A program made the position numbers and the translations under genes. DNA of 64,000 bases from Streptomyces sp. ISL-43. GTDB taxonomy: Bacteria > Actinomycetota > Actinomycetes > Streptomycetales > Streptomycetaceae. The stretch spans positions 1 to 64,000 of the forward strand of contig NZ_JAGGOT010000091.1 in assembly GCF_018614195.1 (NCBI RefSeq). The letters are read 5' to 3'. Shown here piece by piece: positions 8,050 through 16,663 of this stretch; position 1 is the stretch's first letter; each line of letters opens with the position of its first letter. The notes under the pieces were generated by a model, which made no database searches, had not been told where the DNA came from, and saw nothing but the letters and a program-made list of their open reading frames with translations.

Positions 8050-8877
8050 TCAGACCGCGTTCAGCCCCTGCGCGGCGAACACCGCCTTCGCCTCCTCGAC
8101 CTGCGCGGCGGTCGGCGACGGCGTGTCGTGGAGGGTGAACTTCATGTCGAGCGCCTCCCACTTGCTCTCACCCAGCTTGTGGAAGGGCAGTACGTCGACC
8201 CGCGAGACGTTGCCGAGGGTTCCCGCGAAGGCGGCGACGCCCTCGACGTTCTCCCTGGCGTCGGTCAGCCCGGGCACCAGCACGAAGCGCAGGTGCACCT
8301 CCTTGCCGAGGCCGGCGAGGCGGCGGGCGAAGTCCAGGGTCGGCTGGAGCGGGCGGCCGGTCACCTTCTTGTACGTATCGCGGTCCCAGGACTTGATGTC
8401 CAGCAGCACCAGGTCCACATCGCGCAGCAGCGCGTCGGTGGCGCGGGCCCCGAGGAAGCCGGAGGTGTCCAGGGCGGTGTGCAGCCCGAGGTCGTTCTTC
8501 ATCCGGTGCAGCAGCTCGCCCGCGAAGACGGGCTGGAGCAGCGGCTCGCCTCCGGAGATGGTGGCCCCGCCCCCGGAGGCGGAGATGAACTTGGTGTACT
8601 TGCGGGCCTCGGCGATGACGTCGTCCGCCGAGGTGCGCTTGCCGTTGCGCATCCGCATGGTGTCGGGGTTGTGGCAGTAGAGGCAGGTCAGCGGGCAGCC
8701 GGACAGGAAGGTGACGAACCGGGTCCCGGGGCCGTCGACCCCGGTGGACAGGTCCCAGGAATGCACCGTGCCCTCGCTCGGCCGCTGGGTCGCGGCGGCG
8801 GCGGGCGTCCGGCCGGCGCTGACGCTGATCGCGTTGGCGTGGCCGACGGGAAGGCTCGTACCGAAGAGGACGGTCAT
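8050..8877 (-). CDS. pflA: pyruvate formate-lyase activating enzyme
   Basis: Radical-SAM glycyl-radical activase of 275 residues. The [4Fe-4S]/SAM motif CxxxCxxC is Cys61, Cys65, Cys68 (CPLTCLYCHNP), followed by the SAM-binding ISGGEPLLQ stretch and the DTSGF, DLVLLDIKSWD and LVPGLTD signatures of PflA. It abstracts hydrogen from the essential glycine of PFL in the reduced cytoplasm. ATG at 8877 is chosen because the family-like body begins there (MTVLFGTSLPVG); it has a roughly 35-residue N-terminal extension before the usual start. It lies 110 bases downstream of pflB in the same direction, so they should form one operon. Confidence 0.95.
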   Translation of the reverse strand: MTVLFGTSLPVGHANAISVSAGRTPAAAATQRPSEGTVHSWDLSTGVDGPGTRFVTFLSGCPLTCLYCHNPDTMRMRNGKRTSADDVIAEARKYTKFISASGGGATISGGEPLLQPVFAGELLHRMKNDLGLHTALDTSGFLGARATDALLRDVDLVLLDIKSWDRDTYKKVTGRPLQPTLDFARRLAGLGKEVHLRFVLVPGLTDARENVEGVAAFAGTLGNVSRVDVLPFHKLGESKWEALDMKFTLHDTPSPTAAQVEEAKAVFAAQGLNAV

Positions 8878-8987
8878 GGCGGGCGCTCCAGCTTCCGGAT
8901 TCCGCGGGCTGATCTGGTGACGCGCGGTCCCGGGGCCGGGTGAGGGCCGGCCCCGGGCCGCGCGGTTCGTGGGTCTCTCCGAAGGGG

Positions 8988-11258
8988 TCAGAGAGAGCCG
9001 TGGAAGGTGCGGTTCAGCACGTCGAGCTGTTGGGCGCGCGTGAGGCGGACGAAGTTCACCGCGTAACCGCTGACGCGGATGGTCAGCTGCGGGTACTTCT
9101 CCGGGTGCTCCATGGCGTCCATGAGCGTGTCGCGGTTGAGCACGTTCACGTTCATGTGGAAGCCGTCGACCGCCATGTAGCCGTCGAGGACGCCCGCCAG
9201 GTTCTTGATCCGCTCCTCGGAGGTGCGGCCCAGGCCGTCGGGGGTGACGGTGTTGGTCAGCGAGATGCCGTCCTCGGCGTCCTCGTACGGGAGCTTCGCG
9301 ACCGACAGCGCCGAGGTGACGTAGCCGTGGGTGTCGCGGCCGTTCATCGGGTTGGCGCCCGGGGAGAACGGCTCGCCGGCGCGGCGGCCGTCCGGCGTGT
9401 TGCCGGTCTTCTTGCCGTAGACGACGTTGGAGGTGATGGTCAGCACCGACTGGGTGTGCTCGGCGTCGCGGTAGGTCGGGTGCTTGCGCACCTTCCTCAT
9501 GAACTCCTCGACGAGCCAGACGGCGATCGAGTCGACCCGGTCGTCGTTGTTGCCGAAGGCCGGGTAGTCGCCCTCGATGGTGTAGTCGGTGACGAGGCCG
9601 GTCTCGTCGCGCACGGCGGTGACCTTGGCGTACTTGATGGCGGACAGCGAGTCGGCTGCGACCGAGAGGCCGGCGATGCCGCAGGCCATGGTGCGGCGCA
9701 CGTCGCGGTCGTGGAGCGCCATCTCGATGCGCTCGTAGGCGTACTTGTCGTGCATGTAGTGGATGACGTTCAGGGCGTGGACGTAGGTGTCGGCGAGCCA
9801 CTCCATCTGCTCGTCGAACTTGGCCATGACCTCGTCGTAGTCGAGCACCTCGGAGGTGATCGCACCGGTGGACGGGCCGACCTGGGCGCCGGACTTCTCA
9901 TCACGGCCGCCGTTGATCCCGTAGAGCAGGGTCTTGGCGACGTTCACCCGGGCGCCGAAGTACTGCATCTGCTTGCCGACCGGCATCGCCGAGACGCAGC
10001 AGGCGATGGCGGTGTCGTCGCCGAAGCGCGGGCGCATCAGCTCGTCCGACTCGTACTGCACGGAGGAGGTGTCGATCGAGACCCGGGCACAGAACTCCTT
10101 GAAGCCCTGCGGCAGCTGCGGCGACCAGAAGACCGTCATGTTCGGCTCGGGGGCGGGGCCGAGGTTGTAGAGGGTGTGGAGGTAGCGGAAGGAGGTCTTG
10201 GTGACCAGCGGACGGCCGTCCTCGCCCATGCCCGCGATCGACTCGGTGACCCAGGTGGGGTCGCCCGAGAAGAGCTCGTCGTACTCCGGGGTGCGCAGGA
10301 AGCGGACGATGCGGAGCTTGATGATGAAGTCGTCGACCAGCTCCTGAGCCTGCTCCTCGGTGAGGAGGCCGGCCTCGATGTCGCGCTGGAGGTAGACGTC
10401 GATGAAGGTGGAGGTGCGGCCGAGCGACATGGCCGCGCCGTTCTGCTCCTTCACGGCGGCCAGGTACGCGAAGTACAGCCACTGGATGGCCTCCCGCCCA
10501 GTCTCGGCCGGGCCGGAGATGTCGTGCCCGTAGGAGGCGGCCATCGCCTTGAGCTCGGCGAGGGCGCGGATCTGCTCGGAGAGCTCCTCGCGCAGGCGGA
10601 TCGTCTCCTCCAGTGAACGCCTTCCCGCGGGCAGGGAGTTGATCTCCTCCTTCTCCTCCTTCTTGAAGGCGATGAGGCGGTCGACGCCGTAGAGAGCCAC
10701 GCGGCGGTAGTCGCCGATGATGCGGCCGCGGCCGTACGCGTCGGGCAGGCCGGTCACGATGCCGGCCTTGCGGGCGGCGCGGATGTCGGGGGTGTAGGCG
10801 TCGAAGACACCGGCGTTGTGGGTCTTGCGGTACTCCGTGAAGACCTTCTCCAGGTCGTCGGAGACCGGGTAGCCGTAGGTCTCCAGGGCGCCGGCGACCA
10901 TGCGCCAGCCGCCGTAGGGCATGATCGCGCGCTTGAGCGGGGCGTCCGTCTGGAGGCCGACGATCAGGTCCTTGTCGCGGTCGATGTAACCGGGGGCGTG
11001 GGCGGTGATCGACGACGGGATGTCGTACGCGACGTCGTAGACACCCTTCTCGCGCTCCTCGGGGAACTTGTCCGTGATCGCCTTCCACACGGCCGTGGTG
11101 CGCTCGGTGGGACCGGCGAGGAAGGCGTCGTCACCCTCGTACGGCGTGTAGTTCTGCTGGATGAAGTCGCGGACGTCGATGGCATCACGCCACAGACCGC
11201 CCTTGAAGCCCTTCCGGGCCTCGCCGTTCTTCGTGGTTTCCGCAGGGGTGGCAGTCAT
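8988..11258 (-). CDS. pflB: pyruvate formate-lyase (formate acetyltransferase)
   Basis: Glycyl-radical enzyme of 756 residues, close to the 760 of E. coli PflB. It converts pyruvate plus CoA to acetyl-CoA plus formate without oxygen. The catalytic cysteine pair is Cys420-Cys421 ([15 protein letters not shown]) and the radical glycine is Gly731 (RVSGYAV), both in the expected places, so the gene looks functional. ATG at 11258 is preferred (GGAAGG 8 bases upstream, normal codon use from there); ATG at 11297 also has an AAAAGG and would add 13 residues of untypical codons. PFL is destroyed by oxygen and is surprising in an aerobic mycelial genus. Rex-type and DevR-type sites lie upstream. Confidence 0.96.
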   Translation of the reverse strand: MTATPAETTKNGEARKGFKGGLWRDAIDVRDFIQQNYTPYEGDDAFLAGPTERTTAVWKAITDKFPEEREKGVYDVAYDIPSSITAHAPGYIDRDKDLIVGLQTDAPLKRAIMPYGGWRMVAGALETYGYPVSDDLEKVFTEYRKTHNAGVFDAYTPDIRAARKAGIVTGLPDAYGRGRIIGDYRRVALYGVDRLIAFKKEEKEEINSLPAGRRSLEETIRLREELSEQIRALAELKAMAASYGHDISGPAETGREAIQWLYFAYLAAVKEQNGAAMSLGRTSTFIDVYLQRDIEAGLLTEEQAQELVDDFIIKLRIVRFLRTPEYDELFSGDPTWVTESIAGMGEDGRPLVTKTSFRYLHTLYNLGPAPEPNMTVFWSPQLPQGFKEFCARVSIDTSSVQYESDELMRPRFGDDTAIACCVSAMPVGKQMQYFGARVNVAKTLLYGINGGRDEKSGAQVGPSTGAITSEVLDYDEVMAKFDEQMEWLADTYVHALNVIHYMHDKYAYERIEMALHDRDVRRTMACGIAGLSVAADSLSAIKYAKVTAVRDETGLVTDYTIEGDYPAFGNNDDRVDSIAVWLVEEFMRKVRKHPTYRDAEHTQSVLTITSNVVYGKKTGNTPDGRRAGEPFSPGANPMNGRDTHGYVTSALSVAKLPYEDAEDGISLTNTVTPDGLGRTSEERIKNLAGVLDGYMAVDGFHMNVNVLNRDTLMDAMEHPEKYPQLTIRVSGYAVNFVRLTRAQQLDVLNRTFHGSL

Positions 11259-11343
11259 CGCCCGCACCTTCCGAGTCGCCTCATTGCTTGTATCCATTGC
11301 ACGCCTTTTGATCGATCATTTGGCGCCGCGTTGGTCCTGAGCT

Positions 11344-11359
11344 GGGGCCCGAAAGTCCC
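11344..11359 (-). promoter_or_regulatory. DevR/DosR-like hypoxia box upstream of pflB
   Basis: Read on the minus strand the site is GGGACTTTCGGGCCCC, 86 bases upstream of the pflB start. The left half matches the mycobacterial DosR/DevR dormancy box (GGGACTWWAGTCCC) exactly; the right half has three mismatches, as many natural boxes do. Streptomyces possesses DevR homologues (OsdR) with similar sites. Assignment is by eye and moderate. Confidence 0.45.
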
Positions 11360-11432
11360 ATGGCCGCCGGCCCCAAGGGTCACCCACCCCCACTGACTTG
11401 GTATTTCGAGCAGGTCAGAGGTCCATCGTGCG

Positions 11433-11452
11433 CTTGTGAAGACATTCACAAG
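11433..11452 (-). promoter_or_regulatory. Rex-type redox operator upstream of pflB
   Basis: The sequence CTTGTGAAGACATTCACAAG is a perfect dyad with 8-bp arms and a 4-base spacer. It matches the consensus TTGTGAA-N4-TTCACAA of the NADH-sensing repressor Rex at every fixed position. It lies about 175 bases upstream of the pflB start and just beyond the end of the second narK gene. Rex represses pfl and other fermentation or respiration genes when NADH/NAD is low. The same sequence also fits the TGTGA-N6-TCACA Crp/FNR pattern, so a Crp-family regulator is the alternative. Confidence 0.7.
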
Positions 11453-11471
11453 ATTCGCCCGGAGCTACCGG

Positions 11472-12893
11472 CTAGCTGGGCGCCTCGGCGCCGGGGCGGG
11501 CGTAGAACCACCAGGCCACGACGACGCAGCTGGCGTAGAAGGCGACGAAGCCCCACATCGCGCTGGTCACGGCGAAGTTGGCGAACATCGCCGGGATGAA
11601 GAAGAAGCCGTAGGCGGCGATGGCCGCGGTGAAGCCGGTCACCGCGCCCGACTCGATCTCGGCCTGCTTGAGCGCCTTCGCGTACTGCGGGGTGCCCTCC
11701 GTCAGGCCCGTGAGGTGCCGGCCGCGGAAGATGACCGGGATCTGGCGGAAGGTCGAGCCGTTGCCGATGCCCGAGAAGAAGAACGCCGACAGGAAGCAGA
11801 AGAAGAAGCCGTAGAAGGAGCCGGTGTCGGAGCCGGCCGGCAGGAAGGTGATCACGCCGATGATCGACGCGCCCATGCCCACGAAGGACAGGATCGTCAC
11901 CCGCGCACCGCCGAACTTGTCGGCGATCCAGCCGCCGGCCCAGCGGGCCAGCGCGCCGAGCGCCGGGCCCATCCAGGCGTAGGTGGCCACGGAGTACGCC
12001 GGAAAGGTGGTCTTGATCAGCAGCGGCAGCGCCGCGGCGAAGCCGATGAAGGAGCCGAAGGTGCCGACGTAGAGCCAGGTCATCACCCAGTTGTGCTTGC
12101 GCTTGAAGATGACCTTCTGCTGGCTGAAGGGGGTGGAGGCGACCTTCAGGTCGTTCTGGCCGAACCAGGCGACGGCCGCGAGCACGATCAGGACCGGGAC
12201 CCAGACGAAGGCGGCGTTCTGGAGGTAGATCTCCGAGCCGTTCGCCTTCTGCCGGCCCGCGCCGATCGCCAGGACCGAGGAGGTGATCAGGATCGGCGTG
12301 AGGAGCTGGACCACCGAGACGCCCAGGTTGCCCAGGCCGCCGTTGATGCCGGTCGCGGAGCCCTTCTCCTGCTTCGGGTAGAAGAAGCCGATGTTGGCCA
12401 GCGAGGAGGAGAAGTTCGCGCCGCCGATGCCACAGAGCGCGGCGATGGCGATCATCGTGCCGTAGGGGGTGTCCGGGTTCTGCACCGCGAAGCCCAGCCA
12501 CAGCAGCGGCACGATCAGCACGACGGTGGAGATCGCCGTGAAGCGGCGCTGGCCGATCATCGGGCCGATGAAGGTGTAGAGGATGCGGGCTGTGCCGCCC
12601 GTGATGCCGGGGACGGCCGTCAGCCAGAACAGCTGCGACTGGGAGAAGTCGAAACCGACGTCCTTGAGGTTGGTCGCCGTGATGCTCCAGACCTGCCAGA
12701 CCACGAAGGCCACCAGCAGGGCCGGCACCGCGATCCACAGGTTGCGGGTGGCGACCTTCTTGCCGGTGGACTGCCAGAAGGACGGGTCCTCCGGCGTCCA
12801 CTCCGTGATCGTGCGGCCCGGGCGGTATTGCGCCGGATCGGGCGCCTGTACGCGCCCGCTTGGCGGGCGCACGTCCTGCTTGGCGGAACTCAT
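11472..12893 (-). CDS. narK: NarK-family nitrate/nitrite transporter (copy 2)
   Basis: MFS nitrate/nitrite porter of 473 residues, strongly similar along its whole length to the copy at 1420-2853 (same TIxEWxPEDPSFWQ-type N-terminus, GIGGANFSSSLANIGFFYPK and NGGLGNLGVSVVQLLTP). The start at 12893 has AGGA six bases upstream; an in-frame ATG at 12983 would cross the hairpin terminator and is rejected. It lies between the nitrite reductase gene and pflB, all leftward. Having two paralogues 9 kb apart suggests one serves nitrate uptake and the other nitrite export or nitrate/nitrite exchange, but which is which cannot be read from sequence. Confidence 0.93.
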   Translation of the reverse strand: MSSAKQDVRPPSGRVQAPDPAQYRPGRTITEWTPEDPSFWQSTGKKVATRNLWIAVPALLVAFVVWQVWSITATNLKDVGFDFSQSQLFWLTAVPGITGGTARILYTFIGPMIGQRRFTAISTVVLIVPLLWLGFAVQNPDTPYGTMIAIAALCGIGGANFSSSLANIGFFYPKQEKGSATGINGGLGNLGVSVVQLLTPILITSSVLAIGAGRQKANGSEIYLQNAAFVWVPVLIVLAAVAWFGQNDLKVASTPFSQQKVIFKRKHNWVMTWLYVGTFGSFIGFAAALPLLIKTTFPAYSVATYAWMGPALGALARWAGGWIADKFGGARVTILSFVGMGASIIGVITFLPAGSDTGSFYGFFFCFLSAFFFSGIGNGSTFRQIPVIFRGRHLTGLTEGTPQYAKALKQAEIESGAVTGFTAAIAAYGFFFIPAMFANFAVTSAMWGFVAFYASCVVVAWWFYARPGAEAPS

Positions 12894-12974
12894 GGCGTGT
12901 CCTGAACGTTGGGATCTTCTGCTGATGCTCCTGACCTCTTCAGGTTCCGCTTCCGTCGCCCCGCAGGTCAGAGG

Positions 12975-13025
12975 CCAACGCACTGTGGGCGACGGGACAA
13001 GGTCCCGTCGCCCACAGTGCGTTGG
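12975..13025. terminator. strong hairpin between nirBD and narK copy 2
   Basis: A perfect 23-bp inverted repeat with a 5-base loop (arms 12975-12997 and 13003-13025) lies 18 bases beyond the nitrite reductase stop. It should terminate that transcript and separate it from narK. The arms begin ccaacgcactgtggg. Confidence 0.85.
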
Positions 13026-13043
13026 AAATGCGCCCGGAGGGCC

Positions 13044-14501
13044 CTACGGCCGGAGCTCCACCAGCGGCAGGGACACCTCGGGGTCGTCCAGGCAGACGCC
13101 GGTGCGCAGGTCGAACTCCTGCTTGTGCATCGGCGAGGCCACGACGGGCACCCCGGCGCGCGAGCCCATGATGCCGTTGGCGATGACGTCGGCGCCCGAG
13201 AAGGGATCCCGGTTGCCGACGGCGTAGACCTCGCCCGCGCGGTCCTTGAAGACCGCGGCCCGCGTGCCGTCCGCGAGCACCGCCGTACGCCCGCGGCCCG
13301 GCTCCAGCGCGTCCGCCGCCGCCCGCGACGCCGTCCCGAGGTCCACGGTGCCGAAGTCCACGGTCCCGAAGTCCACGGTCCCGAAGCGTTCCAGCGCCAC
13401 CGGGTCCTCCAGGACCGCGGCCCACTCGTCCTCGTAGGCGCTCACGTGGCGTTCCATCTGCGCCTCCAGCTCCGCGCAGATGCCGAGCGAGTCCTCGATC
13501 AGGACCTCCCTGAGGTGCTCCGGCCCGGCCGTGCTCCCGCCGAGCCGCTCCATCCAGGCCGACGTGCGCTCCAGGCGCTCACCGGTGCGGATGTAGTACA
13601 TGAGGAACCGGTCGGTCAGCGCGAAGAGTTCGGCCGTGCTCAGGTCCGAGGCCAGCAGGTCGGCGTGGCGCGGGGTCGCGCCGCCGTTGCCGCTGACGTA
13701 CAGAGTCCAGCCGTTGGCGGTGGCGATGACGCCGATGTCCTTGCCCCGCGCCTCCGCGCACTCGCGCAGGCACCCGGAGACCCCACCCTTGAACTTGTGC
13801 GGGGTGCGCAGACCCCGGTAGCGCAGCTCCAGGTCCATGGCGAGCTGGATCGAGTCGCCCTGGCCGAAGCGGCAGAAGCGGGCGCCCACACAGGACTTCA
13901 CCGCGCGCAGGGACTTCCCGTACGCCTGCCCGGACTCGAATCCGGCGCCGCCGAGCCGCCGCCAGATGTCGGGCAGCTGTTCCTTGCGGACGCCGAAGAG
14001 CCCGATCCGCTGCGCACCGGTGATCTTCGTGTAGAGGCCGTAGTCCCGGGCCGCCTCGCCGAGCGCGATGACCTGCTCGGCCGTGATCTCGCCGCCCGCG
14101 ACGCGCGGGACGACCGAATAGGTGCCGTCCTTCTGGAGGTTGGCGAGGAAGAGGTCGTTGGAGTCCTGCAGGGCCGCCTGCTCGCCGGCCAGGATGTGCC
14201 CGATGCCGAGGTCGGGGGCGAGGGTGCCGAGCACGTTCGCGACGACGGGCCTGCAGACGGCGCAGCCCTCGCCGCCCTCGCCGTAAGCCTCCAGCAGCTC
14301 GCTGAAGCCGCGGATGCGCTCGGTGCGGATCTTCTCGTAGATCTCCGCCCGGGTCAGGGCGAAGTGCTCGCACAGCCCGCGCGGCTTCTCGATGCCCGCC
14401 GCGGCCAGTTCGGCGTCGAGCACCGCGGCACGAAGGGGTTTCAACTGCTGGCCCTCGAAGTCGGGTCCCCCTGGGGACGGGGACGGCGACCTCTTCGCCA
14501 C
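13044..14501 (-). CDS. siroheme nitrite reductase: C-terminal NirB fused to NirD, no NAD(P)H/FAD domain
   Basis: The 485-residue protein matches the back half of NirB joined to NirD. Residues 42-95 are the second BFD-like domain of NirB (LCEHFALTRAEIYEKI...GCAVCRP; Cys44, 80, 83). Residues 100-340 are the nitrite/sulfite reductase ferredoxin-like and siroheme domains with all four [4Fe-4S]-siroheme ligands (Cys204, Cys210, Cys244, Cys248). Residues about 405-485 are a NirD-like domain lacking Rieske ligands, as in NirD. The roughly 450-residue FAD/NAD(P)H half of NirB is absent, so electrons must come from elsewhere, for example a ferredoxin. The linker holds a threefold FGTVD repeat (373-390). 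GTG at 14501 has GGAGG upstream. It should reduce nitrite to ammonium. Confidence 0.88.
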   Translation of the reverse strand: MAKRSPSPSPGGPDFEGQQLKPLRAAVLDAELAAAGIEKPRGLCEHFALTRAEIYEKIRTERIRGFSELLEAYGEGGEGCAVCRPVVANVLGTLAPDLGIGHILAGEQAALQDSNDLFLANLQKDGTYSVVPRVAGGEITAEQVIALGEAARDYGLYTKITGAQRIGLFGVRKEQLPDIWRRLGGAGFESGQAYGKSLRAVKSCVGARFCRFGQGDSIQLAMDLELRYRGLRTPHKFKGGVSGCLRECAEARGKDIGVIATANGWTLYVSGNGGATPRHADLLASDLSTAELFALTDRFLMYYIRTGERLERTSAWMERLGGSTAGPEHLREVLIEDSLGICAELEAQMERHVSAYEDEWAAVLEDPVALERFGTVDFGTVDFGTVDLGTASRAAADALEPGRGRTAVLADGTRAAVFKDRAGEVYAVGNRDPFSGADVIANGIMGSRAGVPVVASPMHKQEFDLRTGVCLDDPEVSLPLVELRP

Positions 14502-14604
14502 AGGACCTCCGACCTGCGGCGCAGGCCCTTGCCGGGGTCCGCGCGGCCACCGCCGCGCCTAGCGTGGGAGGGGGCACCCGGGTGGGATCAGGGAGGCAGG
14601 CCAC

Positions 14605-15324
14605 ATGCTCGTACTCGCCGTCCACGGAAGCGCCGCACCGGCCGCCGCCGCGACCACCGACCGCCTGACCGCCGCGATCGAGGCCCTCAGCGGGGTGCAC
14701 GCGCTCGTCGGCCACCTCGACGTGCAGCGCCCCTCGCTGGCCGAGGCCGTACGGGAACACCCTCGTTCGGTGGTCGTCCCGCTGCTCCTGGGCGACGGCT
14801 ACCACCGCCGCGTCGACATCCCCGCCGTCCTGGAGGGCACCGGCTGCGTGCTCACCGAAGGCCTCAGCGGCGAGCGCGACGTCGCGCTCGCCCTGCTCGG
14901 CCGCCTGCGCGAGGCCGAGCGCAGCCGCGGCCCCCACACCCGGGCCGACGCGGTGATCGTGGCCGGCGCGGGCTCCTCCCGCCCCGGCGGGAACGCCGGC
15001 ACCCGGGCCTGCGCCTCCCAGCTGGCCGCCCTGCTGGAGTACGACGGCCCCGACCCCGTCCCGGTGGTCCCCGCCTACCTCACCTCGGCCGGTCCGACCG
15101 TCCCCGAGGCGCTGGCCTCCCTCCGGGCCGCCGGGTACCGCCGGATCGCGGTGGCCGCGCACCTGCTGGCCCCGGGACGCTTCACGCACGCCCTGAACGG
15201 TTCGGCCGCCTGGACGGTCTCGGAGCCGCTGGCCGACCATCCGCTCCTGGCCCGGCTCGTCCTTCGGCGGTACGAGTCCGCCCGGGGCACACGGGCACTG
15301 AGGGCCGCGCGCCTCGCCTGTTGA
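14605..15324 (+). CDS. sirohydrochlorin chelatase (CbiX/SirB-like)
   Basis: A 239-residue protein with two repeated chelatase half-domains. It begins LVLAVHGSAAP (the active-site H-G-S/T of CbiX-type chelatases) and contains VVVPLLLGDGYHRRVDIP and, in the second half, IAVAAHLLAPGRFTHAL. It inserts Fe2+ into sirohydrochlorin to give siroheme, the cofactor of the divergently transcribed nitrite reductase; the two genes share a 103-base intergenic promoter region. ATG at 14605 has a GGGAGG ten bases upstream. Cobalt chelation for B12 is the alternative activity, but the neighbour argues for siroheme. Confidence 0.88.
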   Translation: MLVLAVHGSAAPAAAATTDRLTAAIEALSGVHALVGHLDVQRPSLAEAVREHPRSVVVPLLLGDGYHRRVDIPAVLEGTGCVLTEGLSGERDVALALLGRLREAERSRGPHTRADAVIVAGAGSSRPGGNAGTRACASQLAALLEYDGPDPVPVVPAYLTSAGPTVPEALASLRAAGYRRIAVAAHLLAPGRFTHALNGSAAWTVSEPLADHPLLARLVLRRYESARGTRALRAARLAC

Positions 15325-15352
15325 AGCCCGTAGGACTGCTGTCCTGGACGGC

Positions 15353-16513
15353 ATGGCTCTGGCTTACGTACCCATGTCCGCCCGCAGCCGGGACGAGGGC
15401 CACCGCGCCGCGACCCCGCTGGAGCTCTTCTTCGACCTCTGCTTCGTCGTCGCGGTGGCGCAGGCCGGGGCGCGCCTCGTGCACGCGCTCGCCGAGGGCC
15501 ATCCCCTCACGGGTGTGATCGGCTACTTCTTCGTCTTCTTCGGCGTGTGGTGGGCGTGGATGAACTTCACGTGGTTCGCCTCCGCCTACGACGTCGACGA
15601 CGTGCCGTACCGGATCGCCACGCTCATCCAGATCTCCGGCGTACTCGTCTACGCGGCGGGCGTGAGCCAGGCCTTCGACGAGAACGACTGGACGGTGGCC
15701 GTCATCGGCTACCTGATCATGCGCGTGGCGCTCACCGCCCAGTGGCTGCGGGCGGCCGCCGGCGAGAGCGGTGAGGCCCGCGCAGCGGCGCTGAAGTACG
15801 CGGTGGGACTGGTCCTGTGCCAGGCCGGCTGGGTGGCGCTGCTGTTCGCGCCGGACGGCTCCAAGCGCTGGCTGTTCCTGCTCGTGGCCATGGCGGAACT
15901 GCTGGTCCCGGTGCTGGCCGAGCGCGGGCACCAGACGCCGTGGCACGCCCACCACATCGTGGAGCGGTACGGCCTGTTCACGATCATCGTGCTGGGCGAG
16001 ACGATCGCGGCTAGCACGGTGGCCGTGAAGTCGGCGATCGACGAGCACGAGGCCCTGGGCGAGCTGCTGCCCATCGCCGCCGGCGGGCTGCTGATCGTCT
16101 TCGCCGCGTGGTGGATCTACTTCGCGGCGCCGATGCACGAGCGGCTGACCTCCAACCGGGAGGCGATCCCCTGGGGTTACGGGCACCTGCTGATCTTCGC
16201 CTCGGGGGCGGCGATCGGCGCGGGCATCGAGGTCTCGGTCGAGCACGCGGTCGGCAAGGCACACATCTCACAGGTCGCCGCGAACGCCGCCGTCACCGTC
16301 CCGGCCGCGCTCTTCCTGCTGATGGTCTGGCTGCTGCACTCCCGCCACTTCAAGCGGGGTCTCGCCCAGCAGCTGACCCTGCCGGTCTCCGCCCTCGCGG
16401 TGCTCGCCTGCACCTGGGCGGGCCCGTACGCCGTCCTGTACGCGGGCCTGCTCGCGGCGGCGACCGTCGCGGTCGGCATCACCCTGTCGGTACGCGGCCG
16501 CCCCGCCGAATGA
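15353..16513 (+). CDS. low temperature requirement protein A (LtrA) family membrane protein
   Basis: A 386-residue integral membrane protein with about ten helices. It carries the LtrA signatures TPLELFFDLCFVVAVAQ near the N-terminus, YxFVFFGVWWAWMNFTWFAS, and HIVERYGLFTIIVLGETI in the middle. The family was named from a Listeria mutant unable to grow in the cold; its biochemical role is unknown. It starts 29 bases after the chelatase stop. No functional link with the nitrite genes is evident. ATG at 15374 is a possible alternative start. Confidence 0.93.
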   Translation: MALAYVPMSARSRDEGHRAATPLELFFDLCFVVAVAQAGARLVHALAEGHPLTGVIGYFFVFFGVWWAWMNFTWFASAYDVDDVPYRIATLIQISGVLVYAAGVSQAFDENDWTVAVIGYLIMRVALTAQWLRAAAGESGEARAAALKYAVGLVLCQAGWVALLFAPDGSKRWLFLLVAMAELLVPVLAERGHQTPWHAHHIVERYGLFTIIVLGETIAASTVAVKSAIDEHEALGELLPIAAGGLLIVFAAWWIYFAAPMHERLTSNREAIPWGYGHLLIFASGAAIGAGIEVSVEHAVGKAHISQVAANAAVTVPAALFLLMVWLLHSRHFKRGLAQQLTLPVSALAVLACTWAGPYAVLYAGLLAAATVAVGITLSVRGRPAE

Positions 16514-16531
16514 CCCGGCCCGCCGCACATT

Positions 16532-16595
16532 CCGACCCCGCCGGCGTTTGAGGCGCGGGGTCCGGGGCGGAGCCCCGGCAACGGCGCCGCGCCGA
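16532..16595 (+). repeat. dispersed Streptomyces intergenic repeat
   Basis: A GC-rich element of the type scattered between Streptomyces genes (gccggcgtttgaggcgcggg, then a dyad gtccggggcggagccccgg, then aacggcgccgc). It sits between the LtrA and P450 genes and can form a hairpin, so it may act as a terminator. A related copy occurs at 29461-29505 inside a coding frame. Confidence 0.7.
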
Positions 16596-16663
16596 ACCGT
16601 CACTCCCGCGCCGCCCCCACCGTTCTCCAACACAGGACGACGCGTCGCAACTGGAGGCAGGCC

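Noticed and set aside
11309-11318. tgatcgatca palindrome upstream of pflB considered as an FNR box
   Set aside because: The half-site spacing does not match TTGAT-N4-ATCAA; the Rex-type dyad nearby is far stronger.
13579-15354. A 590-codon minus-strand open frame spanning nirBD and the chelatase gene
   Set aside because: It is a shadow of two well-supported genes on opposite strands, with no motif and poor composition.
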